Shown in pieces: positions 15,845-22,915 of a stretch of 26,373 nt of DNA. The position numbers and the translations under genes were made by a program. The notes under the pieces are model-generated. The model did not search any database and was not told where the DNA came from. It worked only from the letters and a program-made list of their open reading frames with translations. Positions within the stretch are counted from its first letter, which is position 1. Each line of letters starts with the position of its first letter. The DNA is from a virus, in the IMG/VR virus record IMGVR_UViG_3300048445_000053, positions 1-26,373 of that record; one strand, 5' to 3'.

Positions 15845-16500
15845 AGTAATTGCGCTCTTTCAGTTAGTAACTCAAGGTTATCCTCATACGCTTCTAAAAC
15901 CGTAGCGAATAATTGTCTCTCGTTTTTACAGTCCTTCAGTATCTTTCCAGCTTTAACGGGACCTATGCCCTGTAATCCAGGAATGTTGTCCACTCGATCA
16001 CCAGTCAGTATCTGAAGATAAAAATGTTTGATGGCTTCCTTCTCAGTAATGTAATAAAGATTGTCCTTGACAAAGTTGTAGTGCCATCCCCGCAACATAT
16101 CAAGGTCTTTATCTAACGACATGATGCAAAAGGCTCCTGCCTTCATAGTGTAGGCAGCAATACCAATTGCATCATCCGCTTCTTCACCTTCGCTTAACTC
16201 GAATCCCCATCGTTCAATGAGGTACTGACGCAGAGCTTCGTAATGGTTAGGCTTTCTCGCGCCACTACGATTCCCTTTGTACTCTTTCTCGTTAGCTATC
16301 TTGTACCGGAAGTTGGTCCTGCCGGTGACGTAACCAGAGAAGTCATCTACATAATCGAAGCGTAAAAGATTAGTAACATAGTTACCCATCCGACTAATAG
16401 CAAACTTCTCATCGTCATCGTCACTAGCAAAACCAATTCGGTACACTAGGATATCACCGTCTATCAGTGCAGTTGCATTATTGAGAGACGGTCTACCCAC
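15790..16500 (-). CDS. 5'-3' exonuclease / flap endonuclease (T7 gp6-like)
   Basis: The 236-residue protein has the FEN/PIN-like metal site in order: LIDGDIL (D14, D16), KGNR (about 75-78), GEEADDAIG (E107, D109, D110), SLDKDLDML (D130, D132) and GDRVDNIPG (D168, D171). A helix-hairpin-helix follows (LQGIGPVKAGKIL, about 176-188). It would remove RNA primers and degrade host DNA as T7 gp6 does (347 aa, so this is a compact form). The start is GTG at 16500, overlapping the SSB TAG as TAGTG; no better upstream start is visible. Confidence 0.9.
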   Translation of the reverse strand: MGRPSLNNATALIDGDILVYRIGFASDDDDEKFAISRMGNYVTNLLRFDYVDDFSGYVTGRTNFRYKIANEKEYKGNRSGARKPNHYEALRQYLIERWGFELSEGEEADDAIGIAAYTMKAGAFCIMSLDKDLDMLRGWHYNFVKDNLYYITEKEAIKHFYLQILTGDRVDNIPGLQGIGPVKAGKILKDCKNERQLFATVLEAYEDNLELLTERAQLLWIRRKAGEIWIPKISQR

Positions 16501-16904
16501 TATACTGCTTCTAGTGCGTTCAAATCAGCAGAAGCAGCACCTGCTCCAGTAAACTCGATTAGATTTGTGACAACAACCTCACCTCTAATCCCTGCTGATA
16601 CACCTTTCTTACCTTTGTAATTATAGGTATATGGATCAATGATGGCAATACAATCAGAGCCATTACCGATCTTACCTGTAATCTCATTACCTTCTGAATC
16701 AACCATCTTAATCGGATAGTTACTCTTACAGGTGACATGAAAATCCTGAGTCTCTTTGTGCTTGACATCTAGCATTGCTTCTTCCTGCAGCTTCTCAACT
16801 GCTTTAGCTGACAGTTTCCCGATGTCTACACCATACCGTCCATCATCATATGGCTCGTTGTGGCGTGACCAAAAGACTTGACCTTTTACTTTTACTGGTT
16901 TCAT
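16500..16904 (-). CDS. Single-stranded DNA-binding protein (T7 gp2.5-like)
   Basis: Starting at ATG 16904, behind AAAGGA, the protein has 134 residues; a longer frame to 16973 would overlap the polymerase end and lacks an SD. The sequence KGQVFWSRHNEPYDDGRYGV and the later DCIAIIDPYTYNYKGKKGVS, then GIRGEVVVTNLIEF, fit the OB-fold strand pattern of phage gp2.5-type SSBs. Its place directly after the polymerase gene supports this. The C-terminus (GAASADLNALEAV) is only weakly acidic, unlike the strongly acidic T7 tail that contacts polymerase and helicase. Confidence 0.75.
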   Translation of the reverse strand: MKPVKVKGQVFWSRHNEPYDDGRYGVDIGKLSAKAVEKLQEEAMLDVKHKETQDFHVTCKSNYPIKMVDSEGNEITGKIGNGSDCIAIIDPYTYNYKGKKGVSAGIRGEVVVTNLIEFTGAGAASADLNALEAV

Positions 16905-16918
16905 TTTAATTCCTTTAG

Positions 16919-18562
16919 TTAATGTGTCGCTGCCCAGTTTAGTCCTACTTTGAATTCCCCGTCCAAAGGGCAACGTAAGTTTAGACGGATTCCTGCTTGA
17001 CGGATGGATTGTACCGCTAAGTGTCCAACCGTGTCTGCATCTTGTTCGGTCGTTTCAATCTGCCATTCATCATGCACATTGGCAACAAACCGAGCATCCA
17101 TATTACCATTAATTAACTTTCTGTTCAATATAATTAATGCTTGCTTCATAACTATTGCACCCGCACCCTGCAGTAATGTGTTCAGCGCAGCGTGTTGTGA
17201 CCTAACAATCAACCTACGACCATCCAGTCCAGGTAACCATTCCTTCTCAGCTAACCGGCTAACCTTGTCCTTCAGCTTCTGCAAGGCTGGCGTGTTCTTT
17301 AAGAAGCTATCGATCAATCGTCTGCCTTCTGGCTCACCACCCCCTACAATCTGTCCGATCTTGGCGGGACCAGCACCATACAGAAACGCATAGATAAACG
17401 TCTTGGCTTGATCCCTGTCAGTCAATCCTGCTGCTTGCATGTTAGCTGTATGGATGTCACCTTCGAGTATCTCTTTCGTGTAGTTCTTATCATCCATGTA
17501 GTGTGCAAGCATTCTCAATTCTAAGCCTGAAGCATCCGCACCCAGTAGTACATTACCGTCCTCTGCTGTCCACACAGATCTACACTCCTCACCGTACTCA
17601 CTACCGACACGCGGGACCTGAGCCAGATTAGGTTTACTGTGCGTCATTCTTCCCGTGATTGCTCCGTTGGTTCTGACCTTACAATGTACCCGTCCCCTTT
17701 CAGATACATTCTCAACCCACGACTTAACTTGAGCCACCCGTTTCTGAAGTAGTAGATATCGTAGAATAGGTTTAGCTTGAGGGATTCTAACAGTTTGTAA
17801 TACTTTCTCATCGACAATCACCGTTCCTTTCTCTGTGTGTTTTCTAGGTTTCCATCCAAGACCCATAAGTCGCTCCGCTATTTGCTTGCGGGAACCTGGG
17901 TTGAATACTTCTACTTTATCCTTCAATCTCTTACCTGTCTTGTCGCTATATCGCTCAGTGGTAATCGGTTGAAAGACTTGCTGCAGTTCTTCTTCAATGT
18001 CCATAAGGCTTTGCTGCCAGTTAGCAAGCATCGACATACACTTCGGTACATCTAGTTTAAATCCGTTTTCTTCCTGCTTTTTAACGACAAGAGCGACCTC
18101 ATGCTCAAGATCAACTGACTGACCCCAGTCCAGTAGACTAGAATCAAGATGCGTAAATAATGCATGAGTAATCTCAACGTCTTGTATACAGTACTCAACC
18201 ATGTCTTCAGACAAGCCACCATCGAAGTCACTGAAGTCCCCTTTTTTTAGCCCTAGCCTCACGCCCCATGAATCGAGAGAGTGTCCTTTTTCTAGGACGG
18301 GGTTTAGTAACCTTGACATTATCAACGTATCTCGTAATGGGTTCGAGTCCGTATTCAAATTCCATAGCTTCTTCAACACTGGTAAGTCGAAGTTGATTAT
18401 GTTGTGACCAATCAACAGGTCTTGATCCTCGATGTATTGGTGTAAGCCGTTTGCTGCTTTCCATACCTTAACCTCCCCTGTATCTATGTCCTTAGTAACC
18501 GCACACCATATCTCGGTAGCGTCTAGGTCATCGGTTTCAATATCAATCGCTAGTCTTTTCAT
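16919..18562 (-). CDS. Family A DNA polymerase with 3'-5' exonuclease (T7 gp5-like)
   Basis: The 547-residue polymerase has an N-terminal proofreading exonuclease: ExoI AIDIET (D7, E9), ExoII HNIINFDLP (D59), ExoIII YCIQDVEIT (Y124, D128). The polymerase motifs follow: A, GADASGLELR (D343); B, RDQAKTFIYAFLYG (R383, K387, Y391); C, NVHDEW (H497, D498, E499). Y391 corresponds to E. coli Pol I position 762, where Tyr is the state linked to fast virulent phages. The order and flanks (VFNPGSR, TGRMTHSKPNLAQVP, LYGAGPAKIGQIVGGG) are clearly T7-like. The thumb has only about 20 residues (198-218) where T7 gp5 carries its roughly 80-residue thioredoxin-binding region, so it probably works without that clamp. 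The ATG overlaps the helicase stop as ATGA. Confidence 0.95.
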   Translation of the reverse strand: MKRLAIDIETDDLDATEIWCAVTKDIDTGEVKVWKAANGLHQYIEDQDLLIGHNIINFDLPVLKKLWNLNTDSNPLRDTLIMSRLLNPVLEKGHSLDSWGVRLGLKKGDFSDFDGGLSEDMVEYCIQDVEITHALFTHLDSSLLDWGQSVDLEHEVALVVKKQEENGFKLDVPKCMSMLANWQQSLMDIEEELQQVFQPITTERYSDKTGKRLKDKVEVFNPGSRKQIAERLMGLGWKPRKHTEKGTVIVDEKVLQTVRIPQAKPILRYLLLQKRVAQVKSWVENVSERGRVHCKVRTNGAITGRMTHSKPNLAQVPRVGSEYGEECRSVWTAEDGNVLLGADASGLELRMLAHYMDDKNYTKEILEGDIHTANMQAAGLTDRDQAKTFIYAFLYGAGPAKIGQIVGGGEPEGRRLIDSFLKNTPALQKLKDKVSRLAEKEWLPGLDGRRLIVRSQHAALNTLLQGAGAIVMKQALIILNRKLINGNMDARFVANVHDEWQIETTEQDADTVGHLAVQSIRQAGIRLNLRCPLDGEFKVGLNWAATH

Positions 18563-20148
18563 AGCGCATCCTCATCATGTTTTTCAGTCATCCTACCAGT
18601 TTGTTTATTGTACAACAACCGGCAAGCGGGACCAGTGAGACCACTGAATCTATTCTTCAGGACACGCACCCTAGTGGTATGTCTTTCTTCTTCATCATTA
18701 TGCTGACCGTTACGCTCAAGACCTATGACAATATCCGCAACGTTACCCTGAGCCGATGACCCTTTAAGATGTGCTAGACTAGTTACTGCTCCTTCCTCGT
18801 GACCCTTACCCTCAGGTCTCTTCAGGTGCGACACACCGAACAAACATATCCCAGTCTCTTTAACCAAGATACGCAACTCCCGCATGATCTCTTCCAGTGC
18901 TTCCCGCTCTGACCCTCGCTCCGCTCCTGCAACAATGATAGATATGTGATCGAGGAAGATGTACTTACAGTCAAGAGCCTTAGCCATGTAACGCACACGT
19001 TGGACTATCTTGTCCTTGTCTAGCTCACCGTTACTATCGAGTAGAAACAATCGACCAGTGCCTAACGTAGCCTCGAAAGACTCCCGCAGTTCTTCGTCCG
19101 ATACTTTGGTAGTGGGTAGGTGCAGTAGTTTGTTGGCGTGTAGTGACATCATTGACCGAGCAGTGGTACGCACCGTCTCTTCTAGGAACAATAGTCCTAT
19201 GTTGTCTTTACTGTTGTTCAGGATATGGTAGACAAACTCCCGCATGAACTGGGACTTACCGAGACCTGAACCGGCAGCTACAATCACCATCTCGTTAGGT
19301 CTGATACCATAAGTCAGATCATTCAGTCCCTTGTATGGATAGTTGATCAGGCTGTCTTCCATTGGCTTCCTCACTATATCCCATAAAGTACTACCGTCCA
19401 CGATACCGTCAGGAACATACCTCTGACATTGCCACCATCGTTCCAGGAATCGTTCGCCTCTGTTGTTCTGTAAGTAATCGCTGGCATCTTTATGATCGGG
19501 ATCAGACTTGAATATCTTAGCCTTCGATCCAAACAATTCTGCTACCTGCTTAGCTGCTTCCTGTCCTTGCGGGTCTGAGTCAAAACAAATGTGAATGTTT
19601 TCAAAAGAGTCAATGTATTCGTAGTTATTCTTACAATCTGCTACTGCTGACCCTGCACCATTACGCACACTACACACGGCATACTTAGCTGTACCGCCCA
19701 TCATTTGCCACGCTGAGCACGCATCAAACTCGCCCTCTGTCAGCGTTAAAATAGACTGACCGGATGGAAACAAGTGCTGTCCGAACAACTTACCTGCTTG
19801 CCAGTTACCGTCAGTATGGAATTGTTTCTTGGTAGTGCTACGTTTTTTATATGCGACAAGGTTACCATCATCATCGCAATATGGAAAATGATAGTGACCG
19901 TTTGCTTCGACAAGACCAAAGAATTCGCAAGTGCTTTTACTTATATTGCGATCAACAATGCTCCGAGTAACTCCTGGAACATAACGAAAACCTTTGCTTA
20001 CTGCTTTTAATCTAGTTATCCCTGCGTTTTCTGCATCGAATACAGACTTATCGCAACTAAAACACTTAGTACCCCAGTCATAAATCGTCAAAGCGTCTGA
20101 CGATCCACAATCAGGACATGGTTGATGCGTTAATATTTGGACACCCAT
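18559..20148 (-). CDS. Bifunctional DNA primase-helicase (T7 gp4-like)
   Basis: The 529-residue protein has an N-terminal zinc-binding module (CPDC...CFSC; C11, C14, C29, C32) for primase template recognition and a TOPRIM domain (TLTEGEFDAC, E138; ICFDSDPQG, D190 and D192). A RecA-type SF4 helicase domain follows, with Walker A AAGSGLGKS (291-299), catalytic acidic FLEET (E323/E324) and Walker B YIFLDHISIIV (about 396-406). Length is close to T7 gp4 (566 aa). The C-terminus is short and mildly acidic (HDEDAL). AGGAG lies 7 bases before the ATG. It is preceded by an 87-bp AT-rich gap with repeat elements, the only real break within the minus-strand unit. Confidence 0.95.
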   Translation of the reverse strand: MGVQILTHQPCPDCGSSDALTIYDWGTKCFSCDKSVFDAENAGITRLKAVSKGFRYVPGVTRSIVDRNISKSTCEFFGLVEANGHYHFPYCDDDGNLVAYKKRSTTKKQFHTDGNWQAGKLFGQHLFPSGQSILTLTEGEFDACSAWQMMGGTAKYAVCSVRNGAGSAVADCKNNYEYIDSFENIHICFDSDPQGQEAAKQVAELFGSKAKIFKSDPDHKDASDYLQNNRGERFLERWWQCQRYVPDGIVDGSTLWDIVRKPMEDSLINYPYKGLNDLTYGIRPNEMVIVAAGSGLGKSQFMREFVYHILNNSKDNIGLLFLEETVRTTARSMMSLHANKLLHLPTTKVSDEELRESFEATLGTGRLFLLDSNGELDKDKIVQRVRYMAKALDCKYIFLDHISIIVAGAERGSEREALEEIMRELRILVKETGICLFGVSHLKRPEGKGHEEGAVTSLAHLKGSSAQGNVADIVIGLERNGQHNDEEERHTTRVRVLKNRFSGLTGPACRLLYNKQTGRMTEKHDEDAL

Positions 20149-20175
20149 AATTCATCTCCTTCTATATATACTATA

Positions 20176-20193
20176 TAGTAACTATTAGTAACT
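20176..20193 (-). repeat. 18-bp shared leader element, primase copy
   Basis: On the minus strand this reads AGTTACTAATAGTTACTA, identical to 24522-24539 on the plus strand. It is two 10-bp-spaced copies of a TAGTNACTA dyad. It ends 27 bases before the primase-helicase ATG. Confidence 0.8.
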
Positions 20194-20207
20194 TTTAAAT
20201 CTATTAG

Positions 20208-20223
20208 TCATTCTAGTTAAATA
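20208..20223 (+). repeat. 16-bp direct repeat, copy 1
   Basis: TCATTCTAGTTAAATA is identical to 24467-24482 and centred on a CTAG quasi-palindrome (TTCTAGTTAA). It is in direct orientation on the DNA, so its orientation relative to the two downstream genes is opposite. Confidence 0.75.
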
Positions 20224-20235
20224 ATAATATTAATA

Positions 20236-20397
20236 TTAATTAACCATAGACTTAATAGTTTCCGACTGTACAGTTAATTCCAGTAGATCTGATAAGACTC
20301 TTTCAGTACCATGTTCTAACATCAGATCCACCATGTCTGAAAGAACTGACATGTAATGAGCTTCTTCTAAAGATGCTTCGTATTCCTCTTGACTCAT
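20236..20397 (-). CDS. Acidic 53-aa protein, hypothetical
   Basis: A 53-codon frame (starting MSQEEYEASLEEAHYMSVLS) follows AAGGAT and overlaps the preceding TGA as ATGA. It is acidic and entirely helical, with heptad-like hydrophobic spacing (VLSDMVDLMLEHG, VLSDLLELTVQ). It is the last gene of the small-gene cluster before the primase leader. No family is recognised; dimerisation through the helices is plausible. Confidence 0.7.
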   Translation of the reverse strand: MSQEEYEASLEEAHYMSVLSDMVDLMLEHGTERVLSDLLELTVQSETIKSMVN

Positions 20398-20555
20398 GGT
20401 TTATCCTTTTTAAGTTGATTAGTCCAAGTCTTCTCGCTAACAATCTTACCATCAATCAAGAAACGCTTGGTGTGATTTGTCCAAAACAATTGATACTTAG
20501 GCTTACCGTCTCGGAACACTTCGTAAACAGTTTGTGTATCCCTCTCAGAGTTCAT
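20394..20555 (-). CDS. Basic 53-aa protein, hypothetical
   Basis: The start at 20555 is chosen because GGAGG lies 5 bases upstream; this gives 53 residues beginning MNSERDTQTVYEVFRDGKPK. A longer frame to 20585 lacks a comparable SD. The YEVFRDGKPKYQLFWTNHTK and FLIDGKIVSEKTW segments look like a small beta-rich fold with basic and aromatic residues. Function unknown. Confidence 0.65.
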   Translation of the reverse strand: MNSERDTQTVYEVFRDGKPKYQLFWTNHTKRFLIDGKIVSEKTWTNQLKKDKP

Positions 20556-20778
20556 CAGAGCCTCCAGGCTTCGTTGTAATGTCATCAGGGTAGGTTACCC
20601 CTTCGGTATACGTTAGATCATCGTCAGCATGCTTTAAATCAGGTCTATCGAGCATGAACACGTCGTCCATGTCACTGCTCGACAAACAATCGTTACACAA
20701 ATTGACGAATTCTAACTTCAGGTTTTTGCGAGTTGCCTCATAATCTGACAGCAACCCGTCACACGCTACGCACCTCAT
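20545..20778 (-). CDS. Zinc-ribbon protein, 77 aa
   Basis: The N-terminal half has two CxxC knuckles: MRCVACDGLL (C3, C6) and NLCNDCL (C28, C31), separated by YEATRKNLKLEFV. This is a common phage treble-clef or zinc-ribbon pattern (CxAC..LLxDxExxRK..EFxxLCxxC). The C-terminal half is acidic and unstructured. The ATG overlaps the preceding TGA (ATGA). It may bind nucleic acid or host transcription machinery; the target is unknown. Confidence 0.8.
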   Translation of the reverse strand: MRCVACDGLLSDYEATRKNLKLEFVNLCNDCLSSSDMDDVFMLDRPDLKHADDDLTYTEGVTYPDDITTKPGGSDEL

Positions 20779-20951
20779 TCGTTCGCCCAGTACTGATCGT
20801 CTTCGTATCTGAGAACAATCAGCCTATCGTAAGCATCGTCTTGGTTGAGACTACGGTATTGTCCGAGATACTGACACACTTCACCATAGCTCATTGACAA
20901 TACGTCATCAGTGATTTGGTCTAAACGTGCATCGTTGTATTGATTACTCAT
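20775..20951 (-). CDS. Acidic 58-aa protein, hypothetical
   Basis: GGAGGG stands 6 bases upstream of this 58-codon frame (MSNQYNDARLDQITDDVLSM ... VLRYEDDQYWANE). It is acidic and Tyr-rich and overlaps both neighbours through ATGA junctions. It has no recognisable motif, TM or cysteine pattern. The overlaps and SD make it a real gene of unknown role. Confidence 0.75.
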   Translation of the reverse strand: MSNQYNDARLDQITDDVLSMSYGEVCQYLGQYRSLNQDDAYDRLIVLRYEDDQYWANE

Positions 20952-21115
20952 TGTTTACCCTCCTCGCATGAACAATAATAAAACTCCGTACCGTCTTCGC
21001 TATCGTCAATCAACTCGCACTTGTCACAATCAGGGTCAGGCTTACCGAATGGATTGATACCTTGTGACAACAAATCGATTAAGGATTGCTTGGTTTTCTC
21101 TAGGTCTTTAATCAT
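20948..21115 (-). CDS. Cysteine-bearing 55-aa protein, hypothetical
   Basis: A 55-residue frame starts MIKDLEKTKQSLIDLLSQGI (a helix) and continues with PDCDKCELIDD...YYCSC, a CxxC...CxC arrangement that could bind one zinc. Stop and start overlap neighbours (TAATG upstream, ATGA downstream). Function unknown. Confidence 0.7.
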   Translation of the reverse strand: MIKDLEKTKQSLIDLLSQGINPFGKPDPDCDKCELIDDSEDGTEFYYCSCEEGKQ

Positions 21116-21267
21116 TAGTTGTACTCCTCATCGTCAGTGTCAAAGACTAAACAAATCTGCCCTTCGATCCCGCACTCCACCTCATCGAAGTACAGACCTA
21201 CTGATTCAAGTTTACGTTTCAGTTCCTCAACGCTAATCGGTTTGGTTTCTCTCATTTCAAATTTCAT
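21115..21267 (-). CDS. Small 50-aa protein, hypothetical
   Basis: The 50-residue frame reads MKFEMRETKPISVEELKRKL, then LYFDEVECGIEGQICLVFDT and a DDEEYN end, a helix followed by two beta strands. It is joined to both neighbours by TAATG overlaps. No family is recognised. Confidence 0.7.
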   Translation of the reverse strand: MKFEMRETKPISVEELKRKLESVGLYFDEVECGIEGQICLVFDTDDEEYN

Positions 21268-21407
21268 TAGGCGTAATCCTTTTGTAGATAAATGGTTTGT
21301 TCGGCATCACGATTGCCACAGTTACCACACTCCTCAACAAACGTATCTTGTTCGGGATAAACGTGGGAGCAAAGTAAACATTCAACCTCAACTTTTTCAA
21401 ATTCCAT
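21267..21407 (-). CDS. Zinc-ribbon protein, 46 aa
   Basis: Two CxxC pairs (ECLLCSHVY and EECGNCGNRD) spaced by about 14 residues make a minimal rubredoxin or zinc-ribbon knuckle. The protein starts MEFEKVEVEC and ends LQKDYA. It has one-base overlaps on both sides. Small ribbons like this may bind nucleic acid or inhibit host proteins, which I cannot decide here. Confidence 0.75.
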   Translation of the reverse strand: MEFEKVEVECLLCSHVYPEQDTFVEECGNCGNRDAEQTIYLQKDYA

Positions 21408-21616
21408 TAGCCCCAGTCCTTTCTATCGGTCTCATTCTCATAACCTTCGCGGTATTCTGCTATCTCTTCAGGGGTCATATCGGCTTCCTCAATCCTGATA
21501 CCTTTACCCGTCCCGTCAGGATACCAATGCGGACTATACGGTCTCCCGTAGTAAGCGTCTGCTGATCCTCGGTCGAAACAATCACCATGCTTAGGCATTC
21601 GTGTAAGTAAACTCAT
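21407..21616 (-). CDS. Conserved phage protein with DRGSADAYYGRP motif
   Basis: The 69-residue protein contains CFDRGSADAYYGRPYSPHWY and, near the end, ADMTPEEIAEYREGYENETD followed by RKDWG. I recognise this as a short conserved phage protein of unknown function found in many unrelated phages. AAAGGAAAG precedes the ATG. The stop overlaps the next ATG (TAATG). The invariant Asp/Arg/Tyr/His residues look like a small binding or catalytic surface. Confidence 0.8.
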   Translation of the reverse strand: MSLLTRMPKHGDCFDRGSADAYYGRPYSPHWYPDGTGKGIRIEEADMTPEEIAEYREGYENETDRKDWG

Positions 21617-21617
21617 T

Positions 21618-21791
21618 TTACTTTCCTTTCTTTGGTTTGAATAAAAATAAATCTAATGCAGGATCAATCCTATACAAATCATGCAAGGTACGCAACCGCC
21701 CCTGATTATTGTAAACAAAACCTCCCTGCGCTTTCCGGTGTTTCTTCATTAACTGTTCGCGTCTTTGCTGACGCTGTTCGTCAGATAGCAT
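21618..21791 (-). CDS. Basic 57-aa protein, hypothetical
   Basis: The 57-residue frame has a strongly basic helix (SDEQRQQRREQLMKKHRKAQ) followed by GGFVYNNQGRLRTLHDLYRI and an aromatic, basic end (LFLFKPKKGK). It overlaps the upstream 27-aa membrane-peptide gene by 11 bases in another frame. The SD is weak, so translation may depend on coupling. Nucleic-acid binding is plausible from charge only. Confidence 0.6.
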   Translation of the reverse strand: MLSDEQRQQRREQLMKKHRKAQGGFVYNNQGRLRTLHDLYRIDPALDLFLFKPKKGK

Positions 21792-21864
21792 GAGACCACA
21801 TCCAAACCATGATACCTGCGTGTACCAGTGCTAACAATGACAATAGAAAAATCATCCCTTTCAT
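21781..21864 (-). CDS. 27-aa single-pass membrane peptide
   Basis: A 27-codon frame (starting MKGMIFLLSLLALVHAGIMV) is one hydrophobic helix with a Lys at the N-terminus. GGAGG stands 7 bases upstream and the ATG overlaps the methyltransferase TGA (ATGA), both strong signs of translation. The early position makes superinfection exclusion or host-membrane modulation conceivable, but there is no direct evidence. Confidence 0.65.
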   Translation of the reverse strand: MKGMIFLLSLLALVHAGIMVWMWSHAI

Positions 21865-22610
21865 CGTGTTACCTCCGCTTTGTTAGCCTCGAAGACCGCC
21901 CTCGCAAATCCTCTTGGCGTAGCGCTCCGAATGTTCTTTGTACGCATCGACTTACCGCCTAACTTGCGGTGCTGTCTGCTACTGCCGAACGACTCACAGT
22001 CCACCGGCTTTTTCTTAGGTAATCTAAACCCACCGCCAGTCCACAGACACGTCTTCTTGGAGTATGCGTCACGCGGTGCGATGTATTCAGGGTACAGCGG
22101 GTGATCTGCCTCAGCTTCAGGGATGTAACCGCCATACTCGAAAGGTTGGAAACAATAGTCCGGCTTACGCCATAACGTAGCTAACCGGCTTACAGGATTC
22201 TCCACCATGTAGGGAACCTCTAACAATGACGCAAGCATAGCGGACGCTTTAGCGTGGTCAGTGGCTTCGATCTGGAAACGTGGATTCTTTTCTGCCTTAG
22301 TTTTAAAATGTGCCGCCCCACTGACAGCTAGATCAAAACAGGGAACAAAACTAAAAACCATGTGCGTCTTATAACTGTGACGCTTCAACAATTTGAATAT
22401 GAACGGGTAGAACTCGAAGCCTTTATCGTCCTTCATGGTTTCCTGTAAGTCCATACTGATCTTGGTAATGCTTCCGCCTCCCTCGTAGTGGACTGTTTCA
22501 CCTTCTTCGGTGTGCTGTATGTCATAGCAGAAACACTCATAACCGGCACGCGCCCAAGGTTCGACAGCTACGCCCGTAAAATCGTATAAACTAACAATCT
22601 GATTTTTCAT
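21861..22610 (-). CDS. DNA cytosine methyltransferase-like protein
   Basis: The 249-residue protein has SLYDFTGVAVEPWARAGYEC (degenerate SAM-binding motif I near residues 7-26) and SFVPCFDLAVSGAAHF (motif IV-like, C91). It also has MVENPVSRLATLWRKPDY (ENP motif), then APRDAYSKKTCLWTGGGF and a C-terminal SATPRGFARAVFEA. This matches a phage family annotated as cytosine-5 methyltransferase. The usual PPC is VPC here, but the nucleophile Cys is kept. It could protect phage DNA from restriction. No cognate restriction enzyme is nearby. It overlaps its neighbours by 20 and 4 bases. Confidence 0.75.
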   Translation of the reverse strand: MKNQIVSLYDFTGVAVEPWARAGYECFCYDIQHTEEGETVHYEGGGSITKISMDLQETMKDDKGFEFYPFIFKLLKRHSYKTHMVFSFVPCFDLAVSGAAHFKTKAEKNPRFQIEATDHAKASAMLASLLEVPYMVENPVSRLATLWRKPDYCFQPFEYGGYIPEAEADHPLYPEYIAPRDAYSKKTCLWTGGGFRLPKKKPVDCESFGSSRQHRKLGGKSMRTKNIRSATPRGFARAVFEANKAEVTR

Positions 22611-22764
22611 TTACTTCCCTTTCATCATCGTTAAAAAAACCTTTTTGATTTAACTCTTCATCAGTCCAGTAACCCTCACACGATCTACAAAGCCACCCGT
22701 TACGGTAGCTGTGCAGTGCTCGTTCATCCTCGAGTTCTCCGCATAGGTCGCAAGTGCTACTCAT
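22591..22764 (-). CDS. Zinc-ribbon protein, 57 aa
   Basis: The 57-residue frame has STCDLCGEL and WLCRSCEGYW, two CxxC knuckles spaced like a small zinc ribbon or treble clef, then an acidic tail (DEELNQKGFFNDDEREVNEK). AAGGGG precedes the ATG. It overlaps the methyltransferase start by 20 bases. Function unknown; it is one of at least three CxxC...CxxC proteins in this operon. Confidence 0.75.
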   Translation of the reverse strand: MSSTCDLCGELEDERALHSYRNGWLCRSCEGYWTDEELNQKGFFNDDEREVNEKSDC

Positions 22765-22912
22765 TGTCTGCCCCTTTCTTCAATGTCTTTTCTAATTCGT
22801 AAAGCGTGAGTAGTGAAAACAATAAACCATTCTCTAACGCTACGTCTTTAATCTTTTTCGCACGCTCATAGCACGCGTTCAACTCGAATTCTAAATCTTC
22901 AATATGTTTCAT
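22757..22912 (-). CDS. Helical 51-aa protein, hypothetical
   Basis: A 51-residue, fully helical frame (MKHIEDLEFELNACYERAKK ... LLTLYELEKTLKKGADNE) is preceded by AAAGGG. It overlaps the next gene by 8 bases. Regularly spaced leucines suggest a coiled coil. No family is recognised. Confidence 0.7.
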   Translation of the reverse strand: MKHIEDLEFELNACYERAKKIKDVALENGLLFSLLTLYELEKTLKKGADNE

Positions 22913-22915
22913 GGT

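Larger units (their letters stand above)
20149..20235 (-). promoter_or_regulatory. AT-rich leader before primase-helicase
   Basis: This 87-bp gap separates the small-gene cluster from the primase-helicase. Read on the minus strand it contains the revcomp of TCATTCTAGTTAAATA (20223-20208), then AGTTACTAATAGTTACTA (20193-20176), an alternating TATA stretch, and AGGAG. Both repeats recur before the terminase genes. It probably holds a promoter or operator for the replisome genes; which one cannot be decided by reading. Confidence 0.6.

Noticed and set aside
15863-15871. AGTTACTAA match to the shared leader element upstream of the 128-aa gene
   Set aside because: It lies in exonuclease coding sequence as consecutive Leu codons, is a single partial copy and lacks the second dyad.
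16905-16973. N-terminal extension of the SSB gene to 16973
   Set aside because: The added residues come from the overlapping polymerase end, there is no SD, and ATG 16904 has AAAGGA at proper spacing.
17004-19231. Plus-strand open frames opposite the polymerase and primase-helicase
   Set aside because: They are antisense shadows of strongly conserved genes with no SD and low-complexity products.
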